Positions 23,876-29,302 of a stretch of 29,302 nucleotides of DNA are shown here, piece after piece. Below the pieces are notes generated by a model that was not told the DNA's origin, did no database searches, and saw nothing but the letters and a program-made list of their open reading frames with translations. Made by a program: the position numbers and the translations under genes. Origin of the DNA: DOZZ01 sp963792655 (GTDB taxonomy: Bacteria; Acidobacteriota; Terriglobia; Bryobacterales; Bryobacteraceae); assembly GCA_963792655.1 (NCBI GenBank), contig CAWBWU010000007.1, forward strand, positions 1-29,302, written 5' to 3'. How positions within the stretch are numbered: the stretch's first letter is position 1; each line of letters begins with the position of its first letter.

Positions 23876-25117
23876 CTACACGCTGTAGGTACGCCCGCGA
23901 TGCAGGCCCAACAGAATCTGCACCAGGCGGTGCGAAATCAATTCATGCAAGGACAACAGATCCTGATTCGACTTCGTGATCGCTGTCGCGTCCTGCATGT
24001 TTGCCGGAGCCTCGCCGCCTGCCTTCAACGCGTCCGTGGCTTCCTTGATGATCTTGTCTTCCAGCGCTTCGCCGGCCATCTCCCAAAGGGTGATGAAGCG
24101 GTCGACAGCGGTCGGGAAGCTCACCGCAAACACGCCGTGGTGGCTGGTGGTGCGTGGCGGTTTGTAGTCGAGGTTGAACGGACCGTTGTAGCCATGGCTG
24201 CGCAGCAACATCAGCACCAGCAGCCAGTCGAGCGGATTCACCAGACCGACGGCGATATCGACGTCATGCTTCAGGCGATACCCGTCGTTGATGTCGAAAT
24301 GCCACAACTTGCCAGCCAGCAGTGCACGCGCCAGAACCGCGCGCGGCGCGCCGCCCCACATCAATTCATGCAGGTACTCGGGATTCAGACCGACCATCTC
24401 AGGATGCGTCAGCAGCCCCGAGCCGATGAAACCCAGCATTGCATCTGAAGTCGGCAGCAAAATTTCGGCTTGCGGCTCAAAAGGCTTTGCTTCCATGCAA
24501 TGTTTCAGCGTGGGACGGCCAAGCTTTTTCGCTACTTCGATATCGTGCTCACACGCAGCGTTCAGACACTGCGCATACCACCTGAGCGTCTCCGTTTCCT
24601 CCACTGCGCCTTGCGTGAAGTATCCGAGCGACCCGGGCCAGTAGACCGCAAACTGCGCGCCCAGACGATGCCCGATATCGACCGTGTTCTTCACCCGGTA
24701 TGCCGCATATTCGCGCACCGCGGGAGACTCCGCCGCCGGGCCCGCTGCCCATACCGCATGATGGAACGTCTCGGTCGTCACCATCGAGCACTTGAGGCCG
24801 TTCTCTTTGAGCGATTTGTCGATGCGTTCGACGATCTGGTGCTGGCCGTCGTTGCCGATCGCTTCCGTCGGAATGACGTCGGTGTCATGCGTGCACCACC
24901 AGCCGATTCCAATCTTCGCGTATTCGCGAATCACCTCCTCGAAGCCTACGGCGGGCCGCGTCGGTGCATGGAAAAGCGCATGCCCTTCGTAAGCCGCGGC
25001 CCATTGCGGGCCGGTGATGAAGTACTTGCGCCGCTGCTCCGGCGTGTAAGATCCACCGCACGCGGACATCAGGCGGTCGACAAGGGCGCTCTGTTCAGAG
25101 ATTGGGATAGCTTTCAT
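23876..25117 (-). CDS. Xylose isomerase-like sugar isomerase (TIM barrel)
   Basis: The 413-residue protein keeps the XylA signature positions in order. These are an active-site His context (GWWCTHDTDVIPTE), a WGGREG-like loop changed to VYWPGSLGYF, metal ligands in CMEAKPFEPQAEIL, GLNPEYLHELMWGG, LWHFDINDGYRLKHDVDIAVG, and GPFNLDYKPPRTTSHHGV near the end. A C-terminal extension (DLLSLHELISHRLVQILLGL) follows. Divergence around the substrate loop leaves the sugar open: xylose, rhamnose-like or another ketose/aldose pair. The ATG at 25117 is chosen because the frame above it is unlike the family. A TATACT box lies 9 nt before the ATG. Monocistronic, with its own terminator. Confidence 0.85.
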   Translation of the reverse strand: MKAIPISEQSALVDRLMSACGGSYTPEQRRKYFITGPQWAAAYEGHALFHAPTRPAVGFEEVIREYAKIGIGWWCTHDTDVIPTEAIGNDGQHQIVERIDKSLKENGLKCSMVTTETFHHAVWAAGPAAESPAVREYAAYRVKNTVDIGHRLGAQFAVYWPGSLGYFTQGAVEETETLRWYAQCLNAACEHDIEVAKKLGRPTLKHCMEAKPFEPQAEILLPTSDAMLGFIGSGLLTHPEMVGLNPEYLHELMWGGAPRAVLARALLAGKLWHFDINDGYRLKHDVDIAVGLVNPLDWLLVLMLLRSHGYNGPFNLDYKPPRTTSHHGVFAVSFPTAVDRFITLWEMAGEALEDKIIKEATDALKAGGEAPANMQDATAITKSNQDLLSLHELISHRLVQILLGLHRGRTYSV

Positions 25118-25126
25118 GACAGAAGC

Positions 25127-25132
25127 AGTATA
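25127..25132 (-). promoter_or_regulatory. Candidate -10 box (TATACT) of the xylose-isomerase-like gene
   Basis: On the minus strand TATACT is followed by 9 nt and the ATG at 25117, which implies a leader of only 2-3 nt. A weak -35 (TTGCTC) lies 18 nt upstream. Confidence 0.45.
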
Positions 25133-25170
25133 GGCTTTGCAGCGCGTGCAGAGCAATGTGAACGATGCAG

Positions 25171-25176
25171 TAGAAT
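25171..25176 (+). promoter_or_regulatory. Candidate -10 box (TAGAAT) of tatA
   Basis: TAGAAT is followed 19 nt later by the tatA ATG, with a good ribosome-binding site (AAAGGAG) between them. This is an ordinary leadered gene. Confidence 0.4.
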
Positions 25177-25195
25177 GTAGGACAAAGGAGACTTT

Positions 25196-25414
25196 ATGGC
25201 TGCTGGTCTGTTGGGCACGCTCGGACCGTCCGATGTTGTGAGCGCGAATATTTTCGGCCCCGATATTCTGATCATCGGCATCGCCTTTCTGGTTTTGTTC
25301 GGCGGCAAAAAGTTTCCAGAGATCGCAAAGGGGCTGGGCGAGGGCATCCGGAACTTTAAGGGTTCGATGAAGGAATCCGAGGACGAAAAGCTCGAAGAGA
25401 ACAAGAAGGCCTGA
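25196..25414 (+). CDS. tatA: Sec-independent protein translocase TatA/TatE
   Basis: Pore-forming subunit of the twin-arginine export system. The 72-residue protein has an N-terminal membrane helix (ILIIGIAFLVLFGG), the FGG hinge and the amphipathic helix KKFPEIAKGLGEGIRNFKGS, then a charged tail. The N-terminal 20 residues before the membrane segment (MAAGLLGTLGPSDVVSANIF) are longer than usual. AAAGGAG lies 8 nt before the ATG. tatB and tatC are not adjacent. A hairpin terminator follows. Confidence 0.93.
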   Translation: MAAGLLGTLGPSDVVSANIFGPDILIIGIAFLVLFGGKKFPEIAKGLGEGIRNFKGSMKESEDEKLEENKKA

Positions 25415-25438
25415 AGTTTTTCAGACCTGAAAACACAG

Positions 25439-25480
25439 AACCCCGCGTGGCGCGCAAGCACCCGCGGGGTTTGTCTTTTT
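25439..25480 (+). terminator. Intrinsic terminator of tatA
   Basis: A 9-bp stem AACCCCGCG/CGCGGGGTT (25439-25447 with 25463-25471) is followed by TGTCTTTTT. It lies between the convergent tatA and HU genes. Confidence 0.85.
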
Positions 25481-25490
25481 GGAAACTGTT

Positions 25491-25799
25491 TTACTTGGCC
25501 TTCTTCGGCGGAACGATCGCGTCCTTCGCGGCTTTGGCCACGCGGAACTTGACCACCTTCTTCGCCGGAATCTTGATCGATTCACCGGTCGCCGGGTTGC
25601 GTCCCATGCGCGCCTTGCGATCCTGGCGCACGAGGCGTCCCAAGCCGGGGAGTACAAACACCCCGTTCTTTTTCACTTCGCTCACGGCCATGGAGGCCAG
25701 ATTGTCCAGGAACATGCGGGCGGTCTTATTCGGGACCTCGCACGACTCGGCCAAAGTTCTCATCAACTGCGTTTGCGTCATTCGTTGTGCTGTTGCCAT
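25491..25799 (-). CDS. HU-family DNA-binding protein
   Basis: A 102-residue histone-like protein. MTQTQLMRTLAESCEV, the helical SEVKKNGVFVLPGLGRL and the DNA-arm sequence RKARMGRNPATGESIKIPA, then KKVVKFRVAKAAKDAI, are typical of HU/IHF. A short basic C-terminal tail (PPKKAK) is present. The ATG at 25799 has GGAGG 6 nt upstream, so the TTG directly before it is not used. A full promoter with a leader of about 100 nt can be read upstream. Confidence 0.93.
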   Translation of the reverse strand: MATAQRMTQTQLMRTLAESCEVPNKTARMFLDNLASMAVSEVKKNGVFVLPGLGRLVRQDRKARMGRNPATGESIKIPAKKVVKFRVAKAAKDAIVPPKKAK

Positions 25800-25905
25800 C
25801 AATTCCTCCGTTACTGAATTCCAAAACCGACCGGCTGATTAGGATGCGATAAAAGCGTGGGCGGAAGCGCTAGCTGCCCGTAGAACTGTTTTCCAAAACG
25901 TTACA

Positions 25906-25934
25906 ATCATACGGAAGCCAAACAGGCTTGTAAA
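25906..25934 (-). promoter_or_regulatory. Sigma-70-type promoter of the HU gene
   Basis: On the minus strand: -35 TTTACA (25934-25929), a 17-nt spacer, -10 TATGAT (25911-25906). Transcription would start near 25899, leaving a leader of about 100 nt that contains a small palindrome GTTTT-GG-AAAAC. The rest of the 25800-26027 gap shows nothing else beyond the next promoter. Confidence 0.6.
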
Positions 25935-26010
25935 GTACAATTGCATTGGAAGGCCTGATTTTATTGAGGAATTCGCGTCTCCTCAAAAATTTCCCCAGCC
26001 AACCGTCGAG

Positions 26011-26016
26011 TATACT
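26011..26016 (+). promoter_or_regulatory. Candidate -10 box (TATACT) of the putative metal cassette
   Basis: TATACT lies 11 nt before the GTG at 26028, so the leader would be about 4-5 nt. It would serve the Cys-rich gene and perhaps the genes behind it. Confidence 0.45.
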
Positions 26017-26027
26017 TGGATTGAACG

Positions 26028-26381
26028 GTGCGGCAACACATTCTCAGTTCGGTTTGCTCGTTGTTCATGCTGCTTACGCTGCTGTGGGGCGGCTGCGTCT
26101 CTTGCGAGCAGTACTTCATGCTGGGTTCGCGAGCCAAAGATTGCTGTTCTCCTGCGGGCCACTGTAAGAAGCCTGCGTCGAAGGGCGTTGCAAGCACCGC
26201 GTGTAATCAGATCGCCGCGGAACAGCAACAGACAGCGGTAGCGCATGCGATCCTCCCAATCGCCTCGCCAGTGCTGCCGGTACCAGTTGCAGTGCGCCAA
26301 ACGATTGCACTGTACGACGCGCGCGCTGTTGATCCTTCCCCGCCAGATTTCGTTACACTCTACTCCCAATTCCTGGTCTAG
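26028..26381 (+). CDS. Small Cys-rich exported protein, putative metal-binding
   Basis: Not a family I can name. The 117-residue product has an export signal (ILSSVCSLFMLLTLLWGG) followed at once by CVSCEQYFM, then KDCCSPAGHCKKP and a further Cys (STACNQ). The second half is low in Cys and runs Ala/Pro/Val-rich. The CxxC and CC-x5-C patterns are typical of thiol metal ligands, so an extracytoplasmic metal-binding role is inferred, helped by the MerP/MerT-like genes downstream. No canonical lipobox is seen before the first Cys. Start is the GTG at 26028. Confidence 0.68.
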   Translation: MRQHILSSVCSLFMLLTLLWGGCVSCEQYFMLGSRAKDCCSPAGHCKKPASKGVASTACNQIAAEQQQTAVAHAILPIASPVLPVPVAVRQTIALYDARAVDPSPPDFVTLYSQFLV

Positions 26382-26416
26382 ATCTCCGTTGCATTCGCGG
26401 CTGTAGTTAGCCACGG

Positions 26417-26436
26417 CGCGCGCGAACGTGCGCGCG
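26417..26436. repeat. GC-rich hairpin before the outer-membrane-like gene
   Basis: CGCGCGC-gaacgt-GCGCGCG, a 7-bp stem, sits 21 nt upstream of the ATG at 26458 and just ahead of the ribosome-binding site (AAAGGAG). No T-tract follows, so it is more likely a leader structure than a terminator. Confidence 0.4.
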
Positions 26437-26457
26437 ATCAATGTAAAGGAGATCGTT

Positions 26458-27294
26458 ATGAGATTACTTGCGGTGCTATGCCTTTGCGGCGCAGCATCCC
26501 CGGCATTCGCGGCGGATCATGGCCCCGTGTTTGGCCTTGCTACACCGACGAATCCCAAAGGTGGATGGAGTTTTGATCTTGGCCTGAACGGCCGTTCCGG
26601 AAGCGCCGGAGCTGCCACTGCGCTTGAAGGAGAGCTGTCCTATGGCATCACGCAAAACCTGAAGCTCGCGGTGTCGGCTCCGGTGGTGATCACGGCGGAC
26701 GCTTACCCGCGCAGTTCGATAACAGCGAACACCCCGCCGAGCGGTGACTTCAGCGGTTTGCTCTGGTGGCGCTTTCACAAGCACGACCTTGCCGGTATGC
26801 GCATCGAGAGCACTGCGGTTGCCGGTGTGATCGCGCCCGGTCCGCAAGCCGAGACAGGCATCTATCGCGGGTTGCATAGTGGACCTGGTTACCTCGTTGG
26901 AGCGGTCACTGGCGTTGCTTCGCGGCGTCAGTACGCGTGGGCTGGCGCGAGCTATCAGCGTTATGCCGAATCGCAGTTGGATAGACGTCCGGATCTGCTC
27001 ACGTATACCGCCGTCTATGGCTATCGTCCTCAAGCGTGGCGCACTGATTACCCGCGCTGGGACTGGCGCATCTTCGGCGAGTTTACCGGCGAGCGGACCG
27101 GCAGCTTGTTGCGCGCTGGATCGCTTCTGCACGGCACTGCGGGAAACCAGGGCTTGTTCGGTCCGAGCGTGCTGGGCGTCTACCGGGCGATTGGTATCGA
27201 AGCCGGCATTCAGTTCCCCGTATATCGCGATGCGGGCCGGTTGTTACCTCGCGAACACTATCGCTTCGCTCTGAACTTTGCTTACTTCTTTTAA
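26458..27294 (+). CDS. Outer-membrane beta-barrel-like protein of the metal cassette
   Basis: A 278-residue protein with a signal peptide (LLAVLCLCGAASPAFA). The rest alternates polar and apolar residues as in beta strands and ends in a terminal aromatic strand (YRFALNFAYFF), as expected for barrel assembly. Stretches such as GGWSFDLGLNGRSG, LSYGITQNLKLAVSAPVV and FTGERTGSLLRAGS resemble proteins annotated as outer-membrane transporters or phenol-degradation MetA-like barrels. The ATG at 26458 follows AAAGGAG; an ATG 30 nt upstream lacks a site and is rejected. It lies 12 nt ahead of the MerP-like gene, so the two are co-transcribed. The cargo is not known; a metal is inferred from the neighbours. 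Confidence 0.72.
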   Translation: MRLLAVLCLCGAASPAFAADHGPVFGLATPTNPKGGWSFDLGLNGRSGSAGAATALEGELSYGITQNLKLAVSAPVVITADAYPRSSITANTPPSGDFSGLLWWRFHKHDLAGMRIESTAVAGVIAPGPQAETGIYRGLHSGPGYLVGAVTGVASRRQYAWAGASYQRYAESQLDRRPDLLTYTAVYGYRPQAWRTDYPRWDWRIFGEFTGERTGSLLRAGSLLHGTAGNQGLFGPSVLGVYRAIGIEAGIQFPVYRDAGRLLPREHYRFALNFAYFF

Positions 27295-27306
27295 AGGAAA
27301 ACTTAC

Positions 27307-27780
27307 ATGAAACAACGATGCATCACGCTGCTCATCTCTCTGGCCCTTGCGCTTCCGCTTCGCGCGGAACTGCTGCAAGCCGACCTCTCGATCTTCGGCA
27401 TGGATTGAATGACCTGCGCCCACGTCGTGAACGCGGGACTGAAGAAAGTGGCAGGTGTGGAATCGGTCGAAGTCAGTTTGAACAAAGGCCTGGCGACAGT
27501 GAAGCTGAAGGCGGGCAATACGGTTAAGCTGCAAGATCTCTGGAAGCTGATCCACTCTATGGGCTACACGCCGAAGACGACGGCGGTGGTCGTGCGGGGC
27601 CTCATCACTGGCAGCGCGACACAACCGAAATTGAAAGTGACGGGAACCGCGGATGAGTTGTCGCTGACGGGAGCCGCCAAAGGTCTGAAGCCCGGTGCGA
27701 CTGTTGTGCTGCGGGGCGCGATGACTCCGTTGAAAGATCTTGCGGCGGCAGTGCCGCTCGACGTGAAAGGAGTTCAGTGA
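27307..27780 (+). CDS. MerP-like HMA-domain protein with in-frame TGA at a metal-ligand Cys (candidate selenoprotein)
   Basis: The ATG at 27307 has a ribosome-binding site (AAAGGAAA) and opens a signal peptide (MKQRCITLLISLALALPLRA), so the protein is exported. A heavy-metal-associated domain follows at residues 26-95: strand ADLSIFGMD, TGA at codon 34 (27406-27408), then MTCAHVVNAGLKKVAGVESV and the closing strand region. The usual motif is GMxCxxC; here the first Cys codon is TGA and the second is Cys37. About 60 residues of beta-rich, Gly/Thr-rich sequence end the 157-residue protein. The downstream gene overlaps it by GTGA. TGA ends other genes here normally. Decoding as selenocysteine fits position and family; a TGC-to-TGA sequence error or a true nonsense mutation would look the same. 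Confidence 0.75.
27412..27456 (+). promoter_or_regulatory. Possible bacterial SECIS-like hairpin after the in-frame TGA
   Basis: A closing stem ACCTGC/GCAGGT (27412-27417 with 27451-27456) encloses an inner stem: CCC/GGG (27419-27421 with 27435-27437) and CGT/ACG (27423-27425 with 27431-27433). The 5-nt loop CGTGA has G as its second base. The loop begins 18 nt after the TGA. This roughly meets the known bacterial layout, but such short GC stems arise often by chance. Confidence 0.35.
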
Positions 27781-28166
27781 AGCGCAGCGGGTTGATGAGT
27801 TATCTCTCGTTGTTCACATCGTTCGGCACATTACTTTGTTGCGCGCTGCCGTCGTTGTTGGTGCTGGCGGGCCTGGGCGCCACGGTGGCTTCGGTGCTGA
27901 GCGAAGCACCGTGGCTGGTGGCTCTCTCGCATCATAAATATTGGGTATTCGGCATCTCGGGCGCGCTGATCGCGAGCAACTTCGTGTATCTGTACGCAAT
28001 CGCGCCCCGGCTCCAATTACGGCGTTGCGATCCCGGCGACCCGTCCGCCTGCGATACGGCGAGCCGCTTCAGCCGTGTCGTTCTGTGGTGCTCGGCCGGG
28101 TTGTATCTGATCGGATTCTTCAGTGCGTTTGTGCTCGGGCCGCTGCTGGTGCGCTTCGACTCATGA
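27777..28166 (+). CDS. MerT-like membrane protein
   Basis: A 129-residue protein with three membrane segments: LFTSFGTLLCCALPSLLVLA, WVFGISGALIASNFVYLYAI and VVLWCSAGLYLIGFFSAFVL. MerT carries a Cys pair in its first membrane helix and a second Cys pair in the loop after helix two; here Cys21-Cys22 and Cys84/Cys92 (RRCDPGDPSACD) sit in the same places. Overall identity to MerT is not high by eye, so another metal or a general thiol-metal carrier is possible. The GTG start overlaps the MerP-like stop (GTGA), implying translational coupling. No merR or merA is in view. Confidence 0.75.
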   Translation: MKRSGLMSYLSLFTSFGTLLCCALPSLLVLAGLGATVASVLSEAPWLVALSHHKYWVFGISGALIASNFVYLYAIAPRLQLRRCDPGDPSACDTASRFSRVVLWCSAGLYLIGFFSAFVLGPLLVRFDS

Positions 28167-28196
28167 ACTTTTTCTGCAGCATTTGGGGCAACCGTC

Positions 28197-28202
28197 GATA
28201 AT
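28197..28202 (+). promoter_or_regulatory. Candidate -10 box (GATAAT) before the cytochrome c gene
   Basis: GATAAT lies 19 nt before the ATG at 28222, in the 55-bp gap after the MerT-like gene. The cytochrome gene may therefore have its own promoter. Confidence 0.3.
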
Positions 28203-28221
28203 CGAATTAACCCAATTCAGC

Positions 28222-29302
28222 ATGAAGCTTACCCTTGCCGTTCTCTCCACCACAGTCTTGTTGTCTTCAGTCGCGTTGGCGCAGGAAGATCGCGCCGAGG
28301 CGCAGAAGAACCCGTTCGCTGGAAATGCGCAGGCCATCGCGGCGGGCGAGACCTTATACAAAGAGGCCTGCCTGGCATGTCATGGTGAAGGCGCACGCGG
28401 TTCGCGCGGCCCGGCGCTCGCCAACGGGCGCTTCAATCGTGGTTCAGCGGACGGTGAAATTTTCATCAACATTCGCGCGGGCATTCGCGGTACGCAGATG
28501 CCCGGCTTCAATCAGTTTTCAACCGATCAGATCTGGCAGATCGTCTCGTACGTGCGGAGTCTGGCACCGGTGGCGCCGGTGACGTCTGGAACGGAGAAGA
28601 TCACGGGTTCTGCCAGCGCTGGTGAACAGATCTTCGCGGGAAAGGGACAATGCCTCAGTTGCCATCAAGTGAACGGTAAGGGCATCGCTGTGGGCCCGGA
28701 TCTCTCGGCTGCGGGACAGCAGACTGCGGCGCGGCTGCAGGCCAAGATTCTCAATCCGAATCAAACGTCGGCAAGACGCCGCTGGATGCCCAACGAGTAT
28801 TCGAATACCGTCACCGCTCGTTCGAAAGATGGCCATGAGTATCGCGGGATCGAGAAGGGCCAGGACTCCTTCTCCATTCAGATGATCGACACACAGGGCA
28901 AGTATCACTCCTTCCAGAAGTCGCAGCTTGGGTCGTTGCATATCGATTCGAAATCGCTGATGCCTGCGGACTACTCGACGCGTTTGAATGCGACGGAACT
29001 CCAGGATCTGGTGGCGTATCTGAAATCGCTCGATGGCCGTGATCTCGCCAAGCGCGCCGCGGGCGAGGGCCTGACGTGGGAGCGCATCCGCGACTCCGCG
29101 AGCGAGCCGCAGAACTACTTGACGTACTGGGGCGACCTGGGCGGCAAGCACTATTCATCGCTGAAGCAGATCAACACAACCAACGTGAAAAGCCTGCAGG
29201 CGCAGTGGGCGGTGCAGTTACCGGGCGACGGTATCGTGGAAGCGGTGCCGCTGGTCGTCGATGGTGTCATGTACACCACGGGCCCCGTGGGCGGTACGGC
29301 CC
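28222..29302 (+). CDS. Cytochrome c / PQQ-dependent dehydrogenase fusion, 3' end missing
   Basis: The gene runs off the right edge after 360 codons. A signal peptide (LAVLSTTVLLSSVALAQ) is followed by two cytochrome c domains: CLACH at residues 50-54 with a likely Met ligand in TQMPGF, and CLSCH at 144-148 followed by a long linker region (RRWMPNEYSNTVTARSKDGH). From about residue 299 the sequence turns into the start of a PQQ beta-propeller dehydrogenase: YLTYWGDLGGKHYSSLKQIN, LQAQWAVQLPGDGIVEAVPL and VVDGVMYTTGP. The enzyme would oxidise an alcohol or sugar in the periplasm and pass electrons to its own hemes. It lies 55 bp after the MerT-like gene with a possible separate promoter, so a link to the metal genes is not established. 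Confidence 0.87.
   Translation, partial: MKLTLAVLSTTVLLSSVALAQEDRAEAQKNPFAGNAQAIAAGETLYKEACLACHGEGARGSRGPALANGRFNRGSADGEIFINIRAGIRGTQMPGFNQFSTDQIWQIVSYVRSLAPVAPVTSGTEKITGSASAGEQIFAGKGQCLSCHQVNGKGIAVGPDLSAAGQQTAARLQAKILNPNQTSARRRWMPNEYSNTVTARSKDGHEYRGIEKGQDSFSIQMIDTQGKYHSFQKSQLGSLHIDSKSLMPADYSTRLNATELQDLVAYLKSLDGRDLAKRAAGEGLTWERIRDSASEPQNYLTYWGDLGGKHYSSLKQINTTNVKSLQAQWAVQLPGDGIVEAVPLVVDGVMYTTGPVGGTA

Noticed and set aside
26417..26436. GC hairpin as a terminator between the Cys-rich gene and the barrel gene
   Set aside because: There is no T-tract after the stem and it sits just before the ribosome-binding site of the next gene.
27406..27408. TGA read as tryptophan or glycine (alternative code)
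   Set aside because: TGA ends the S24, tatA and MerT-like genes at family-appropriate positions, and no other in-frame TGA was noticed in intact genes.
27409..27780. A separate gene starting at the ATG directly after the TGA
   Set aside because: It would lack the signal peptide and the first strand and first Cys of the HMA domain. There is no ribosome-binding site before 27409, whereas 27307 has one.
1..29302. CRISPR array, tRNA, rRNA, IS element or prophage
   Set aside because: No spaced direct repeats, cloverleaf-like sequences, transposase motifs or phage structural genes were recognised by eye; a tRNAscan/Infernal run would be needed for formal exclusion.

Overview
The window looks like a chromosomal piece of an Acidobacteriota genome, most likely of the Bryobacterales/'Candidatus Solibacter' type. 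This rests on protein families recognised by eye: an acidobacterial VWFA-related secreted protein, and two secreted proteins ending in the C-terminal domain (TIGR03437-like) that is abundant in Solibacter relatives. GC-rich coding, a TonB receptor and a PQQ/cytochrome c enzyme also fit. TGA is a normal stop in several genes here, so the standard bacterial code applies. No tRNA, rRNA, CRISPR array, IS element or prophage was recognised. Coding density is high and the longest non-coding stretch is about 230 bp (25800-26027).

Layout. 1-4222 (+): 3' part of pnp, a VWFA-like secreted protein, an S24-peptidase-like protein and mutY. All four carry single-base frameshifts that break otherwise well conserved proteins, most likely sequence error near a contig end. 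4266-5636 (+): secreted choice-of-anchor V/TIGR03437 protein. 5637-7589 (-): argS, divergent from a [2Fe-2S] ferredoxin (7637-8026, +) across a symmetric promoter. 8031-8728 (-): PIN toxin/Phd-like antitoxin pair with a palindromic operator. 8776-11466 (-): ABC-2 ATPase, permease and an exported protein. 11529-15250 (+): amidohydrolase-2, DUF58 protein and a TonB-dependent receptor whose signal peptide is encoded inside the DUF58 gene. 15354-19713 (+): GDSL esterase, TPR protein, amidohydrolase. 19820-22292 (-): sucC-sucD-ndk. 22422-23447 (+): trpD, overlapping at its 3' end a frameshifted receiver-domain gene (23417-23805, -). 23876-25117 (-): xylose-isomerase-like protein with a strong terminator, divergent from tatA (25196-25414, +). 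25491-25799 (-): HU.

The most interesting part is 26028-28166 (+): a small Cys-rich exported protein, an outer-membrane-like protein, a MerP-like heavy-metal-associated (HMA) protein and a MerT-like membrane protein. A cytochrome c/PQQ dehydrogenase that runs off the right edge follows. In the MerP-like gene the first Cys of the metal motif GMxCxxC is replaced by an in-frame TGA, and a hairpin of roughly bacterial-SECIS geometry follows it. The gene is therefore a candidate selenoprotein in a putative metal-trafficking cassette; a single-base sequence error is the main alternative.

A second theme is promoter architecture. Several genes (2418, 7637, 11529 and, less tightly, 1369, 7589, 25117) have a good -10 hexamer only 6-10 nt before the start codon, which implies leaderless or nearly leaderless transcripts. 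tatA, HU and genes inside operons have leaders or Shine-Dalgarno sequences.
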